Positions 7,672-14,716 are shown, numbered from the stretch's first letter. The stretch is 20,325 bases of DNA from an uncultured Alcaligenaceae bacterium (GCA_937952975.1 CALFXX010000016.1:1-20325), one strand, 5' to 3'. Made by a program: numbers and translations. The notes: a model not told the origin generated them from the letters alone.

Positions 7672-9003
7672 TTACAACACGAAGCGCGCCAGATCCTGAC
7701 TAGCCGCTGCTTCAGCAAGCTTGTCATTCACATACGCTACGTCAAGCGTCACGGTTTTGCCGCTGCTGCTGGCTGCATCAAACGACAGATCTTCAAGAAG
7801 TTTTTCCATCACCGTGTACAGACGCCGTGCGCCAATGTTTTCGGTACGTTCGTTAACTTCAAAAGCCAACTCGGCCATGCGGGTGATGCCCTCATCGGTA
7901 AACTCAAGGTGTACGTCTTCGGTGGCGAGTAGGGCGCTGTATTGCTTGGTGAGCGAGGCATCGGTGTCGCACAGAATGCGAACAAAATCTTTTGCGGTCA
8001 GTGAATCAAGCTCAACGCGAATCGGGAAACGCCCCTGCAATTCAGGGATCAGATCCGAAGGACGTGACAAATGAAAAGCCCCAGAAGCGATAAACAAAAT
8101 GTGATCGGTTCGGATCATGCCGTATTTAGTTGTGACAGTCGTGCCCTCGACGAGCGGTAAGAGATCGCGTTGAACACCCTGGCGTGAGACGTCAGCGCCG
8201 CTGGTTTCTTGGCGTGCGGCGATCTTGTCGATTTCATCTAAAAACACAATGCCGTGCTGTTCAACCTTGTTGATCGCGAGGGCGCGCAAATCGTCTTCGT
8301 TCACGCGTTTTGCCGCTTCTTCATCTGTGAGTAGCTTGAACGCTTCTTTCACGGTCATCTTGCGCGATTTCTTTTTGTCGCGTGATAGTCCAGCGAACAT
8401 GCCCTTCAACTGCTCGGCCATGTCTTCCATGCCTGGGGGTGACATGATGTCGACCTGAGGTGCGGCGACCGCAACCTCTATGTCAATTTCAGTGACATCA
8501 AGGTGCCCTTCGCGCAAGCGCTTTCTAAACGTCTGGCGCGTGGCAGTCTCTTCGCGAATCGGTGAGCCGTCAGCTGCCCGAGCCGGAGCCAACAATACAT
8601 CAAGGATGCGATCTTCGGCAGCGTCTTGGGCTTGCGTACGTACGCGTTTCATTTCGTGTTCGCGCGTTTGCTTGATGGCGATTTCAGCGAGGTCGCGGAT
8701 GATGGTATCAACATCGCGCCCAACGTAACCGACCTCAGTAAATTTAGTGGCTTCGATTTTAATAAAGGGCGCATCGGCAAGTTTGGCGAGGCGTCGTGCG
8801 ATTTCGGTCTTACCTACGCCGGTGGGGCCAATCATCAAAATATTTTTGGGATGAATTTCAGTGCGCAAGGGCTCGGCAACTTGTTGGCGACGCCAACGGT
8901 TGCGCAGGGCCACAGCGACCGAGCGTTTGGCGCGATTTTGCCCGACGATATGTTTGTCGAGTTCAGAAACAATTTCACTGGGGGTCATGGTTGAGGCAGA
9001 CAT
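7672..9003 (-). CDS. hslU: ATP-dependent protease ATPase subunit HslU (ClpY)
   Basis: HslU is the AAA+ unfoldase of the HslUV (ClpYQ) protease. It forms hexameric rings that use ATP to feed unfolded proteins into the HslV chamber in the cytoplasm. At 443 residues it is full length. Visible are TPSEIVSELDKHIVGQ at the N-terminus, Walker A GPTGVGKT (59-66), the pore loop GYVG (92-95), Walker B IVFLDEID, the arginine-finger region LQGRFPIRVEL, the sensor-2 stretch NIGARRLYTVMEKLLED, and the C-terminal LARFVL tail that docks into HslV. The variable I-domain lies between the pore loop and Walker B. Its ATG is 2 bp after the hslV stop, so the two are certainly co-transcribed and probably translationally coupled. 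Confidence 0.99.
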   Translation of the reverse strand: MSASTMTPSEIVSELDKHIVGQNRAKRSVAVALRNRWRRQQVAEPLRTEIHPKNILMIGPTGVGKTEIARRLAKLADAPFIKIEATKFTEVGYVGRDVDTIIRDLAEIAIKQTREHEMKRVRTQAQDAAEDRILDVLLAPARAADGSPIREETATRQTFRKRLREGHLDVTEIDIEVAVAAPQVDIMSPPGMEDMAEQLKGMFAGLSRDKKKSRKMTVKEAFKLLTDEEAAKRVNEDDLRALAINKVEQHGIVFLDEIDKIAARQETSGADVSRQGVQRDLLPLVEGTTVTTKYGMIRTDHILFIASGAFHLSRPSDLIPELQGRFPIRVELDSLTAKDFVRILCDTDASLTKQYSALLATEDVHLEFTDEGITRMAELAFEVNERTENIGARRLYTVMEKLLEDLSFDAASSSGKTVTLDVAYVNDKLAEAAASQDLARFVL

Positions 9004-9005
9004 GC

Positions 9006-9542
9006 TTATTCCAGAGTTTCAATCAGATGTTGTTGATTGGTGTAAATGCAAAGATCGCCCGCAATCTCAAGCGATTGCTTCACGATCACTTCAGGGCTGA
9101 GTTCAGTGTTGCGTAAGAGCGCGAGCGCTGCGGATTGCGCATAGGCGCCACCCGAACCAATCGCAGCAATGCCGTTTTCGGGTTCAAGCACGTCGCCGTT
9201 ACCCGTGAGCACGAGAGTGTGATCGCGATCGGCCACGATCAGCATCGCTTCGAGGCGACGCAACACCCGATCGGTGCGCCAGTCGCGCGTGAGTTCAACG
9301 GCCGAACGCATGAGGTTGCCCTGATGCTTTTCTAGCTTGGCTTCGAAGCGCTCTTGCAAGGTAAAGGCATCGGCTGTGGCGCCCGCAAAACCTGCGAGGA
9401 TTTTGTCGTGATACAGGCGGCGAATTTTTCGTGCAGTTGCCTTGATCACGATATTGCCAAGGGTGACTTGTCCATCACCACCCAGTGCGACGTGATTGCC
9501 GCGCCTGACGCTGATGATGGTTGTGCCGTGAAATTGTTCCAT
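9006..9542 (-). CDS. hslV: ATP-dependent protease proteolytic subunit HslV (ClpQ)
   Basis: HslV is the proteasome-like N-terminal-threonine peptidase of HslUV. From the ATG at 9542 the protein is 178 residues, starting MEQFHGTTIISVRRG. Removal of the six-residue propeptide would expose Thr7 as the nucleophile, as in related beta-proteobacterial proteins. ALGGDGQVT, GFAGATADAFTL, ELTRDWRTDRVLRR and IGSGGAYAQSAALAL are hallmark segments. A longer frame from a GTG at 9569 is rejected because that codon lies inside the 3' arm of the hairpin at 9559-9592, and relatives begin with MEQFH. The SD is weak (GAG in the short leader), so expression may depend on local structure. It is followed directly by hslU. 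Confidence 0.98.
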   Translation of the reverse strand: MEQFHGTTIISVRRGNHVALGGDGQVTLGNIVIKATARKIRRLYHDKILAGFAGATADAFTLQERFEAKLEKHQGNLMRSAVELTRDWRTDRVLRRLEAMLIVADRDHTLVLTGNGDVLEPENGIAAIGSGGAYAQSAALALLRNTELSPEVIVKQSLEIAGDLCIYTNQQHLIETLE

Positions 9543-9558
9543 GTTCAAGCTCGATCGT

Positions 9559-9592
9559 AAAAAAGGCACACTCGTCGTGTTGTGAGTGTGCC
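9559..9592 (-). terminator. Intrinsic-terminator-like hairpin between dksA and hslV
   Basis: Read on the minus strand, GGCACACTC (9592-9584) and GAGTGTGCC (9573-9565) form a perfect 9-bp stem with a 10-nt loop, followed by six T. This is a textbook rho-independent terminator for dksA, but the T run ends only 16 bp before the hslV ATG. It must either terminate dksA transcripts with partial read-through or act as a leader hairpin of the hslVU message. The 150 bp between it and the dksA stop hold only a possible -10-like TATATA and a 6-bp inverted repeat (AGTTCA/TGAACT), with no gene I can support. Confidence 0.8.
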
Positions 9593-9742
9593 CTGTGGAT
9601 TGTCCCTGTGGTGCTGCCCGATGGTTTTACCTGTGGGTCTACATATATAAAAGCGAGTGCGCCCTCTGCGCCGACACGTCGAGTTCACCGTAACGCGACT
9701 GAACTTCTACGCAGCTTCTGACGCAACTCACCTTGCCGCGGT

Positions 9743-10579
9743 TTAATCCCCAAACATCTTTTGACGCATCTCGCGACGCTCTTGCGCTTCGAGAGACAAG
9801 GTTGCAGTGGGGCGTGCTAACAAACGGCGCAAGCCGATGGGTTCGCCAGTTTCGTCGCACCAGCCGTACTCGCCACTGTCGATACGCACGATCGATTGCT
9901 GCACTTTTTTCAGCAGTTTGCGCTCGCGATCACGGGTGCGCAGCTCAAGGGCGTGTTCTTCTTCGATCGTTGCGCGATCAGCTGGGTCGGGTACAAATTG
10001 TGTTTCGCGCAGATGCTCGGTTGTTGCACCAGCGTTATTGAGAATGTCTTGTTCAAGTTGGCGCAGACGGTCGCGAAAAAATCCTAACTGACGCTCGTTC
10101 ATGTACTCGTCTTCGGGCATGCGTAACAACTCGGCCTCAGAAGGCAAATTGTTTTCAGATAAGTCGCCGTTGGTTTTAGGGGGTTTCTTGACGGCCTTGG
10201 GTGCGGCGGCGGGTGCCGCAGGTTCAACCTTCGGCGCCGGCTTTGCTGGCGTTGCTTTAACGGGTGTTGCAGCTTTCACGGCTGCCGCCTTGGGTAGGGT
10301 CACAGCGGTTGAGGCTTTTGTTGCAGGGGTGTTCTTTGAGGGCATGGAGGCCTTTGGGGGTGTTGAAGTCTTGGCGATTGCAGAGGCCTTAGAGGGCGAT
10401 ACCGTTTTGGCAGGTGTTTTGGCCTTAGCTGGCGTCGCCGCCTTGGATGAAGCGGTAGTTTTGGCAGGGGCTAACGTTTTGGCGGTGACAACCGGCTTTG
10501 ACTTAACCGGTGCAGCTTTTTTGGCTGCAGCAGCTTGAGTTGCCACGGATGTTGATGCCTTGGTTGCCTTTGTTGCCAT
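9743..10579 (-). CDS. dksA: RNA polymerase-binding factor DksA with histone-H1-like N-terminal tail
   Basis: DksA enters the RNA polymerase secondary channel and works with ppGpp on rRNA, amino-acid and stress promoters. The core occupies about residues 138-278: the coiled coil with its tip PDPADRATIEEEH (Asp198, Asp201 and Ala203 correspond to the key E. coli D71, D74 and A76), then the globular GEYGWCDETGEPIGLRRLLARPTATLSLEAQERRE. Of the four zinc cysteines only Cys241 remains; the others are Thr244, Ser262 and Ala265, so it should fold without zinc. Residues 1-137 are an extra, almost pure Ala/Lys/Pro/Thr/Ser tail like histone H1 or AlgP, giving 278 residues against about 151 in E. coli. 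GGAG lies 7 bp before the ATG. It is 44 bp after the COG0523 gene, probably in one operon. Confidence 0.96.
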   Translation of the reverse strand: MATKATKASTSVATQAAAAKKAAPVKSKPVVTAKTLAPAKTTASSKAATPAKAKTPAKTVSPSKASAIAKTSTPPKASMPSKNTPATKASTAVTLPKAAAVKAATPVKATPAKPAPKVEPAAPAAAPKAVKKPPKTNGDLSENNLPSEAELLRMPEDEYMNERQLGFFRDRLRQLEQDILNNAGATTEHLRETQFVPDPADRATIEEEHALELRTRDRERKLLKKVQQSIVRIDSGEYGWCDETGEPIGLRRLLARPTATLSLEAQERREMRQKMFGD

Positions 10580-10623
10580 GAAGTCACTCCATTAGATTAG
10601 TCTCTGCCACGATTCATGCAGAG

Positions 10624-11814
10624 TCACGACTTTGCTAGACACTGCTCAAGACCCTTCGTGAAGATGTCTTGTGGCAGCTTGCGTCCGATAAAAACCATCT
10701 TTGTGTTTTTCTTTTCGCTGGCTAACCATGGTTTGCCAGGCTCTGCGCCCATCATCATGTGCACGCCTTGAAACAGCATGCGACGGTTGATGCCTTTCAT
10801 GTACAAAATGCCTTTGTAGCGCAGCAGATCGGGCCCGTAAACCTGTACGACACCGCCTAAAAACTCTTCAAGGCGCTCTGGATCAAACGGTTTGTTTGAT
10901 TTGAAGACGAAAGCGCCAATGTCATCGTTATGAGGCGGCTTGTGATTGTGCGCAGGGTTGGTGCAGGTGGCCGGATCGTGGTCATGCGCGTGGTCATGAT
11001 CGTGACTGTGGTCGTGGCCGCAGGTGCTGTGATCGTGGTCATGGCCATGCTCATGGTCATGGCTATGATCGTGGCCGCAGGTGCTATGGTCGTGATCATG
11101 CCCATGGTCGTGGTCATGCGCGGCATCAGGGTGATCATCGGCTAAGAATTGCGGGTCGATATCAAGAATAGTGTTCAGGTTAAAACCGCTGATATCAATC
11201 AGTTGTTTTAAGTCGGTTTCACCAAAATGCACGGCTTCGATCGAAGCGCGTGGATTCATATGAACAATGCGGCGACGCAGGGCTGCAAATTCAGCCTCGG
11301 TGACGAGATCTTTTTTCGAGACCAAGATGCGATCGGCAAAGCCGACTTGCTTTTGGGCTTCTTCTTGCGTGTCGAGGGTTTCCATGCCGTGCTTGGCATC
11401 CACGACAGTGACTACCGCATCAAGGCGGTAGTAGTCGGCGATGTCATCGTCCATGAAAAACGTTTGGCAGACTGGGCCTGGGTTGGCCATGCCAGTGGTT
11501 TCAATAATGACGCGCTCAAACTTTAACTCACCGGCTTGACGGCGTGTACGCAAATCGTTGAGCGTGCGCATCAGATCGCCACGCACCGTGCAGCACACGC
11601 AGCCATTTGAGAGTTCGATGATTTCTTCATCTTGCTCTTGCACAAGCAGTTCGTTGTCGATGCTTTCAGGCCCAAATTCGTTTTCGATGACCGCAATGCG
11701 CTTACCGTGGTATTCGGTCAGGATGCGTTTGAGCAAGGTCGTTTTGCCAGCACCAAGAAAGCCGGTGAGGATTGTGACGGGGACCATTTCGTCTGGATTG
11801 CGGGGGGAATTCAT
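10624..11814 (-). CDS. COG0523 (CobW/ZigA-like) metallochaperone GTPase with His-rich insert
   Basis: A 396-residue G3E-family GTPase of the COG0523 group, whose members deliver metals, often zinc, to client proteins. Walker A is GFLGAGKTT (18-26), and the diagnostic metal-binding CxCC is Cys72, Cys74 and Cys75 in NGCVCCTVRGDL. The usual NKxD guanine motif reads SKKD (166-169). Between the GTPase and the C-terminal CobW_C domain (about 300-396) lies a His/Asp-rich linker (228-296) with two 19-residue repeats containing HSTCGHDHSHDH, a likely metal store or sensor. The start overlaps the stop of a small upstream frame (ATGA), suggesting coupling. No Zur-like palindrome was recognised upstream. 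It precedes dksA on the same strand. The metal and the client are unknown. Confidence 0.93.
   Translation of the reverse strand: MNSPRNPDEMVPVTILTGFLGAGKTTLLKRILTEYHGKRIAVIENEFGPESIDNELLVQEQDEEIIELSNGCVCCTVRGDLMRTLNDLRTRRQAGELKFERVIIETTGMANPGPVCQTFFMDDDIADYYRLDAVVTVVDAKHGMETLDTQEEAQKQVGFADRILVSKKDLVTEAEFAALRRRIVHMNPRASIEAVHFGETDLKQLIDISGFNLNTILDIDPQFLADDHPDAAHDHDHGHDHDHSTCGHDHSHDHEHGHDHDHSTCGHDHSHDHDHAHDHDPATCTNPAHNHKPPHNDDIGAFVFKSNKPFDPERLEEFLGGVVQVYGPDLLRYKGILYMKGINRRMLFQGVHMMMGAEPGKPWLASEKKNTKMVFIGRKLPQDIFTKGLEQCLAKS
10990..11103 (-). repeat. 57-bp tandem repeat encoding His/Asp-rich units
   Basis: Two adjacent 19-codon units (residues 238-256 and 257-275 of the COG0523 protein) differ at the protein level by a single Glu/Asp change. 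Each reads GHDHDHSTCGHDHSHD followed by E/D and H. Such in-frame repeats tend to vary in copy number by slippage. Confidence 0.8.
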
Positions 11815-11927
11815 GAGCCAATCAACTTCAAAAAACGGGTGAGGGTGCGGGGCACCGAGCCAAGTGCTAGCCCGAAGGCGAACGCCGGATTACAGCACAG
11901 CACACGATTTGCGGCAAACATTTTCAT
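11811..11927 (-). CDS. Candidate 38-residue small protein coupled to the COG0523 gene
   Basis: A short frame starts at ATG 11927 (with a second in-frame ATG at 11921) and ends at a TGA that overlaps the COG0523 start codon in an ATGA arrangement. The product begins MKMFAANRVLCCNP, has a mildly hydrophobic middle (AFAFGLALG) and a basic end (RTLTRFLKLIGS). The adjacent Cys pair is notable next to a metallochaperone. It lies downstream of a good promoter, inside what would otherwise be a 160-nt leader. No strong SD is visible (AGCGA only), and it could be a chance frame or a regulatory leader ORF rather than a functional protein. I know of no family for it. Confidence 0.35.
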   Translation of the reverse strand: MKMFAANRVLCCNPAFAFGLALGSVPRTLTRFLKLIGS

Positions 11928-11983
11928 TCGCTGGCGGGTGGCCGTGACGAACTGAGTGTAGACCTCAAAATCGTGACATCGTT

Positions 11984-12014
11984 ACTATATTGGGGGTAAA
12001 TCGCAAATTTCAAG
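11984..12014 (-). promoter_or_regulatory. Overlapping sigma-70 and sigma-32-like promoter for the COG0523-dksA(-hslVU) cluster
   Basis: On the minus strand, TTGAAA (12013-12008), an 18-bp spacer and TATAGT (11989-11984) form a strong sigma-70 match (5/6 and 5/6). The same DNA reads CTTGAA (12014-12009), 13 bp, then CCCCAATAT (11995-11987), close to the heat-shock sigma-32 pattern CTTGAA-N13-15-CCCCATnT. Transcription would begin near 11978, about 160 bp before the COG0523 ATG. Confidence 0.55.
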
Positions 12015-12023
12015 AGCTAAACA

Positions 12024-12038
12024 CCCTTGTTTTAAGGG
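12024..12038 (-). terminator. Weak hairpin after xerC
   Basis: CCCTT and AAGGG form a 5-bp stem with a 5-nt loop just past the xerC stop. The trailing T tract on the minus strand is poor (GTTTAG). It may end the dapF-DUF484-xerC transcript inefficiently. Confidence 0.35.
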
Positions 12039-12043
12039 ATTTC

Positions 12044-12982
12044 TTAGCTTTTTCGACCAGCGCGGGGGTGGGCTGAGTCGTACGCTTTAGCCAAGTGTTG
12101 AAAGTCTAACTTAGTATAAAGCTGCGTTGTTGAAATATTTGCATGTCCCAGCATTTCTTGAACCGCCCGCAAATCTTGGGCAGATTGCAGCACATGGCTG
12201 GCAAAGCTATGGCGCAACACGTGCGGGTGCACGTGGGTAGGTAGCCCAGCTTGTAGCGTGAGCTTGGTCAGTTGGCCTTGGATGACCCGGGGGCTGATGC
12301 GTCGGCCTCGCGCCCCAATAAATAAAGCGACCGTATCGGTCATCGCGGCATTTGGCAGGGCAAGCTGGGGTCGAATCGCTAGCCAGGTGTCGAGCGCTTG
12401 CAAGGCCTGAGCACCGATCGGTACGCTGCGGCGCTTGCCGCCTTTACCCAGCACATGTACGTCGTGGTCGGCCAGATTGATCCAGCCGCTTGAGGTGTGC
12501 TCTTTGGTCTGCGTGTATTGGATATCCAGACCAACGAGTTCGCTCAAGCGCAGTCCGCTTGAATAAAACAGCTCAAAAATTGCCCGATCGCGTAACGAGA
12601 TGGGATCGGTCTGCGCCAGCAGCACGGGCGCCTCAAGCAGTGCCTGAGTTTGATCGACGGATAAGGCTTTGGGCAGACCCCGCGTTGCCTTAGGTGCGCG
12701 GACGTCGGCCGCTGGGTTGAGCGCCATGCCGCTTTGGGGCGCCCACCACTTGTAAAAGCCGCGCCACGAGGCGAGCATTCGGGCCAGGCTGCGAGGGCCA
12801 AGCCCTTGGCCGTGTAGCCGAGCTAAAAACTGTCGGATGTTACCGTTGACTAAAGATTGAAGCGGTTTGCCTTGCGCGAGCTGCACAAGCTGCTCCAAAT
12901 CGCGTTGATAGGCCGCCAGGGTGTGTGGCGAATAGCGCCGGTTTTGCTCAAGGTGCTTAAGCCACTGCGCGACCTGTTCCAT
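12044..12982 (-). CDS. xerC: Tyrosine recombinase XerC
   Basis: XerC acts with XerD at the chromosomal dif site to resolve chromosome dimers at division. Starting at ATG 12982 the protein has 312 residues and opens MEQVAQWLKHLEQNRRYSPHTLAAY, the usual SAM-like core-binding N-terminus. Catalytic residues are all present: Arg145 (SGLRLSE), Lys180 (GKGGK), His254 and Arg257 (HPHVLRHSF), His280 (LGHANISTTQ) and the nucleophile Tyr289 (QLYT). A longer frame back to 13108 is rejected because it overlaps the DUF484 gene by over 100 bp and adds no conserved sequence. The chosen ATG is 10 bp after the DUF484 stop, so coupling is likely. The dapF-DUF484-xerC order is common in proteobacteria and supports a chromosomal XerC rather than an integrase. 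Confidence 0.95.
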   Translation of the reverse strand: MEQVAQWLKHLEQNRRYSPHTLAAYQRDLEQLVQLAQGKPLQSLVNGNIRQFLARLHGQGLGPRSLARMLASWRGFYKWWAPQSGMALNPAADVRAPKATRGLPKALSVDQTQALLEAPVLLAQTDPISLRDRAIFELFYSSGLRLSELVGLDIQYTQTKEHTSSGWINLADHDVHVLGKGGKRRSVPIGAQALQALDTWLAIRPQLALPNAAMTDTVALFIGARGRRISPRVIQGQLTKLTLQAGLPTHVHPHVLRHSFASHVLQSAQDLRAVQEMLGHANISTTQLYTKLDFQHLAKAYDSAHPRAGRKS

Positions 12983-12992
12983 AAACGATGGG

Positions 12993-13664
12993 TCAGTCGC
13001 CCTGGCTGACGGCGGCAGGTTTGAGCCGCGACAGTGCAGCGCTTGCCAGATTGCTGACGGTTTGTAAAAAAGTCGTACCCATGTCGGGGGCAAAGCGGTC
13101 GGGGTCATCAGAGCCTAACACCATCAAACCAAAAGCGGGCTCTTGAGGCTTGGCGCGCAATGAGATCATGGCGAGCGAGGCAGGTTTTTTGTGCAACCAG
13201 CCAACTGCCGTGAAATCAGTCTTTGAGCCGCAGTAGGGTGCCGCTAAGGTGTTAGCGAAGTCATGAATTGAAGCATCGACGGGTGCGCCGACGCCTTCGG
13301 CAGGGACATCAAGCCCCCAGACGCGCAGGGCGACTTCTTGCAGATTAAATTGTTCAGCCAAGCCAAGCGCAACTTCGCCGGGCAAGCGCAGCGGCGATTG
13401 CTCAGCCAACATGCGGGCGCACCACAGATTTAATTTGGTGGTGGTGGCCTCATTTAAGGCGCCGTTTCTCACCAGTTCAGCCAAGCGAAACTCAAAGTCG
13501 CGCAAGCGCTCGCGTAGCGTCAAAATTTGCCGTTCGCCCAACGAGATGGTGCGTGACTGATGTGGGTGTGGCACGTCGAGCGTAGAAAAAAGATCGGCAT
13601 ATTGCACAAAAAAATCAGGGTTTTCTTGTAAAAACTTTGCGATGGTGCGTGCGGTGTCAGTCAT
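12993..13664 (-). CDS. DUF484 (GAF-like) family protein
   Basis: A 223-residue protein of the DUF484 family, recognised from the start TARTIAKFLQENPDFFVQYADLF, the following SLGERQILTLRERLRDFE helix (about 42-59, coiled-coil-like), the GAF-like C-terminal half and its genomic position. DUF484 proteins lie between dapF and xerC in many proteobacteria; their function is not established. The late segment FGLMVLGSDDPDRFAPDMGTTFL is typical. The start codon overlaps the dapF stop (ATGA), and the stop lies 10 bp before xerC, so the three genes form a tight unit. The Lys/Arg-containing N-terminal helix and absence of a signal or membrane segment indicate a cytoplasmic protein. Confidence 0.92.
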   Translation of the reverse strand: MTDTARTIAKFLQENPDFFVQYADLFSTLDVPHPHQSRTISLGERQILTLRERLRDFEFRLAELVRNGALNEATTTKLNLWCARMLAEQSPLRLPGEVALGLAEQFNLQEVALRVWGLDVPAEGVGAPVDASIHDFANTLAAPYCGSKTDFTAVGWLHKKPASLAMISLRAKPQEPAFGLMVLGSDDPDRFAPDMGTTFLQTVSNLASAALSRLKPAAVSQGD

Positions 13665-14560
13665 GTCGTAGAACTCGTGAATGATGGGATCGAAGCAACC
13701 AATTGATCGATGTCAATGCTGCCGGAAAAAACCGTGGTGGCCGGGCCGGTCATGCGCAAGTGGGCGCCGTCCCAAGCCACACTGAGCCAACCGCCGTGCG
13801 TACGCACGCGCACTGGAGATTCAAGTAACCCACGCCGAATCCCTGCAGCGACAGCTGCACAGGCACCCGTGCCACAGGCCAATGTTTCACCGGCCCCGCG
13901 TTCGTAAACACGCAAATAAATTGTGTGGGGATCAACGATTTGCATAAACCCTGCATTGACGCGGCGTGCAAACCTAGGGTGCGATTCGATCAGGGGGCCA
14001 AGCAAACCCACAGGGGCGGCTTGGACATCACTGACAACCTGCACGGCATGAGGATTTGAAATGACCACTGCAGACAGCCAAACGGTCTGTGGTGGGGTGG
14101 TGGCAAGCTCAACCCCATAAAGCGTGTCTTGACCTTGCGTTTTTGTAGGAAGGCCTTCGATATCAAAGGGCAGATCGGCTGCGGAAAACCGCGTTTGCCC
14201 CATCTCGGAGGTCACATCGCCATTCGGTAGCTCGTCTAGACTAATGAGCCCAGTTGCGATCTCGGCTCGCAGGGGATTACGCGACGATAGTTTTTGTTCG
14301 TGCACAAAGCGCACAAAGCAACGCGTCCCATTGCCGCAATGTTCGACCTCACTGCCATCTGCGTTAAAGATACGATAGCGAAAGTCGGCCTCGGGGTGCA
14401 GCGGGGTGTCGACCAATAAAATTTGGTCACAGCCCACGCCAAATTGTCGATGTGCAAGCGCCCGAGCCCGTTCTGGCGTCATGTCAATCGCTTGTCTGAC
14501 CCCATCGAGCATGACAAAGTCGTTGCCCGCCCCGTGCATTTTGGTGAAGTTCCATTTCAT
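13661..14560 (-). CDS. dapF: Diaminopimelate epimerase
   Basis: DapF converts LL- to meso-diaminopimelate, the last step before lysine and a peptidoglycan precursor, by a cofactor-independent two-thiol mechanism. The 299-residue protein begins MKWNFTKMHGAGNDFVMLDG, as family members do. Both catalytic cysteines are visible: Cys75 in EHCGNGTRC and Cys229 in LACGTGACA. NADGSE and SNPHAV also match. Its length is somewhat over the 274 residues of E. coli, mostly from a longer central loop (about 135-160). AGGGA lies 9 bp upstream of the ATG. It diverges from metK, with 261 bp between the start codons, and is the first gene of the dapF-DUF484-xerC unit. Confidence 0.98.
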   Translation of the reverse strand: MKWNFTKMHGAGNDFVMLDGVRQAIDMTPERARALAHRQFGVGCDQILLVDTPLHPEADFRYRIFNADGSEVEHCGNGTRCFVRFVHEQKLSSRNPLRAEIATGLISLDELPNGDVTSEMGQTRFSAADLPFDIEGLPTKTQGQDTLYGVELATTPPQTVWLSAVVISNPHAVQVVSDVQAAPVGLLGPLIESHPRFARRVNAGFMQIVDPHTIYLRVYERGAGETLACGTGACAAVAAGIRRGLLESPVRVRTHGGWLSVAWDGAHLRMTGPATTVFSGSIDIDQLVASIPSFTSSTT

Positions 14561-14630
14561 GTTGTCATTATCCCTTATTCACCCTGTCAGAGCGTAGGGG
14601 ATTCGCCATAATTCACTAAATTGGCATAAA

Positions 14631-14659
14631 ATTGCAACAGTCGCTGAGTTAACCGACAA
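14631..14659 (-). promoter_or_regulatory. Possible dapF promoter
   Basis: Minus-strand TTGTCG (14659-14654), 17-bp spacer, TGCAAT (14636-14631), four of six matches each. It sits within the 8-bp inverted repeat CAGTCGCT/AGCGACTG (14638-14645 and 14667-14674), which could be an operator shared with metK. Confidence 0.35.
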
Positions 14660-14687
14660 CTTGCGGAGCGACTGAGTTGGGTCAAGA

Positions 14688-14716
14688 CTGAAATGTCTGG
14701 CCGACAAAAAAATAAT
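14688..14716 (+). promoter_or_regulatory. Possible metK promoter
   Basis: CTGAAA (14688-14693), a 17-bp spacer and AATAAT (14711-14716) match sigma-70 at 4/6 and 5/6. A start near 14723 would give a leader of about 100 nt that includes the paired elements at 14764-14814. Confidence 0.4.

Noticed and set aside
9543..9569. GTG start for hslV at 9569
   Set aside because: It lies in the 3' arm of the terminator hairpin, and relatives start at MEQFH (9542).
10101..10538. 145-residue Ala-rich frame antisense to dksA
   Set aside because: It is the mirror of the Lys/Ala/Pro repeats in the DksA tail, with no SD or independent features.
10930..11145. Plus-strand frame opposite the His-rich linker
   Set aside because: It is low-complexity Val/Met sequence produced by reading the His/Asp repeat backwards.
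12983..13108. Longer xerC start
   Set aside because: It would overlap the DUF484 gene by more than 100 bp and adds no family sequence.
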